Shown here: piece by piece, positions 4,166 to 5,006 of the stretch
How the letters are laid out: the number at the start of each line of letters is the position of its first letter
How positions within the stretch are numbered: position 1 is the first letter of the stretch
Assembly (NCBI GenBank): GCA_035995985.1
Contig: DASYJY010000050.1
Coordinates: forward strand, 1-5,006
Reading direction: 5' to 3'
Source of the DNA: JADGNZ01 sp035995985
GTDB taxonomy: Bacteria; Acidobacteriota; Thermoanaerobaculia; Gp7-AA8
Length of the DNA: 5,006 bases
Notes under the pieces: generated by a model
Databases searched by the model: none
The model's input: only the letters and a program-made list of their open reading frames with translations
What the model was told of the DNA's origin: nothing
Program-made: the position numbers and the translations under genes

Positions 4166-5006
4166 GCCGCGTACGTCCAGATGCCGCCGGCGATCACGAT
4201 CGACAGCGGCACGAGCATGAAGGCGCGTTCGAGCGAGTGGTAGTGATCGGAGACTGCGCCGATCAACGGTGGCGACGGGATGTCGCCCACGACGTGCATC
4301 ACTAGCACCGACAATCCCACGGCCGTCGCGCGCTCGCCTGGCTTGACCGCATTAATGATCGCGGAGTTGACCGGTCCGGTGCACATGAAGATGAACACCT
4401 CCGCGATCGCGATCGCCGGCAGGTAGATGCTGCGATGCGGATTCGAAACAGCGATGAATGCAGCCGGCGCCGCAATCAGCGTCGCGATGCCCGAGACCCA
4501 GAGGTACGACTGTTTCGATCGCCGCAGAAAAAAGTCGCCGAGCCAGCCGCCTGCGAAGGTTCCTACGAATCCCGTCACCAGCGCGATCGTGCCGAACGTC
4601 ACCGTCGCTTCGCTGCGCGGCATCCCGCGGACGCGTTCGAGGAAGGCCGGCATCCAGAACCCGAGGCCGCCGAGCGCGAATGTGTAGGCGCCGTAACCGA
4701 GCGCCGTCAGGATGAACGGACGATTGCGAAAGAGATCGCGATACGACTGCGTCCAATGCGCCGGCGCGCGATCTTCGCCAGCGACATCGTGTAATCCGCG
4801 GGGCGGATCTTTGACGAGCAGCACGAGCAGCGACAGCAGCAGACCGGGAGCGCCGGCGATCCAGAACGCCGCGCGCCAGCCGTAGTGCTGATCGACGAGA
4901 CCGCCGAGGATGTAGCCGGCCGCGGATACGATCGGGATCGCGCAGAAGAACACCGCCAGCACGCGGCCGCGGCGTTCGATCGGAAAGGAATCCGCGAGCA
5001 GAGCCG
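4144..5006 (-). CDS. MFS transporter, spinster-like, N-terminus outside window
   Basis: The reading frame stays open to the right edge, so only the C-terminal 286 residues are visible. The GTG at 4960-4962 is an internal Val, since conserved MFS sequence (LADSFPIERRGR) continues upstream. Missing is roughly the first third (about TM1-4). Visible parts are AIPIVSAAGYILGG and GWRAAFWIAGAPGLLLSLL (about TM5-6), a central cytoplasmic loop rich in charged residues and ending RDLFRNRPF, then six more hydrophobic segments. GGWLGDFFLRR after the eighth segment is the second copy of the MFS loop signature GxxxD..RR. The SFPIERRGR and GWRAAFWIAGAPGLLL phrases are typical of the spinster-like MFS group. 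It acts in the cytoplasmic membrane; substrate is unknown. Its TGA overlaps the acyltransferase start, so the two are probably co-translated. Its promoter lies beyond the window. Confidence 0.85.
   Translation of the reverse strand, partial: ALLADSFPIERRGRVLAVFFCAIPIVSAAGYILGGLVDQHYGWRAAFWIAGAPGLLLSLLVLLVKDPPRGLHDVAGEDRAPAHWTQSYRDLFRNRPFILTALGYGAYTFALGGLGFWMPAFLERVRGMPRSEATVTFGTIALVTGFVGTFAGGWLGDFFLRRSKQSYLWVSGIATLIAAPAAFIAVSNPHRSIYLPAIAIAEVFIFMCTGPVNSAIINAVKPGERATAVGLSVLVMHVVGDIPSPPLIGAVSDHYHSLERAFMLVPLSIVIAGGIWTYAAWQGRKA

Noticed and set aside
2648..4243. 531-residue plus-strand frame opposite the acyltransferase
   Set aside because: It lies antisense to a gene with clear catalytic motifs, overlaps three annotated genes and has Arg-rich low-quality composition typical of shadow frames in GC-rich DNA.

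Overview
This is a GC-rich bacterial window with short intergenic gaps, GTG and ATG starts and codons ending mostly in G or C. The genes are housekeeping metabolism, transport and lipid genes, with no phage, plasmid, transposase, CRISPR or RNA gene visible. Repeat-rich intergenic DNA, TAnAAT boxes placed a few bases before start codons, and the protein style fit a Gram-negative-type environmental lineage such as Acidobacteriota. That placement is an impression from reading, not a tested assignment.

Layout. Bases 1-173 hold eight 22-bp tandem copies of a palindrome, and the array probably continues left of the window. Bases 174-501 are non-coding and dense in inverted repeats, including a large imperfect inverted repeat with arms 329-366 and 409-446. 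On the plus strand a tight gene set follows: pdxA (502-1416, vitamin B6 synthesis), an unlisted 43-residue membrane miniprotein (1413-1544), an EamA/DMT-family transporter (1541-2416) and a membrane-anchored cysteine-containing protein of unknown function (2398-2853). The first three are chained by 4-base start/stop overlaps (ATGA, GTGA). The fourth overlaps the transporter by 19 bp and has its own promoter-like box inside the transporter gene.

On the minus strand, converging with a gap of only 4 bases, lie a PlsC-type (LPLAT) acyltransferase (2858-4165) and, upstream of it, the C-terminal part of an MFS transporter resembling the spinster-like group (4144-5006, cut by the window edge). These two overlap and are probably translated from one mRNA. 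The pairing recalls the LplT-Aas lysophospholipid uptake and re-acylation pair of Enterobacteria. This is the best functional hypothesis in the window, but it is inference from context only.

The most unusual items are the 22-bp palindrome array, the composite inverted-repeat region before pdxA, the coupled miniprotein, the repeated TAnAATCGCC start-proximal motif, and the MFS-acyltransferase pair. I see no clearly new defence or mobile system.
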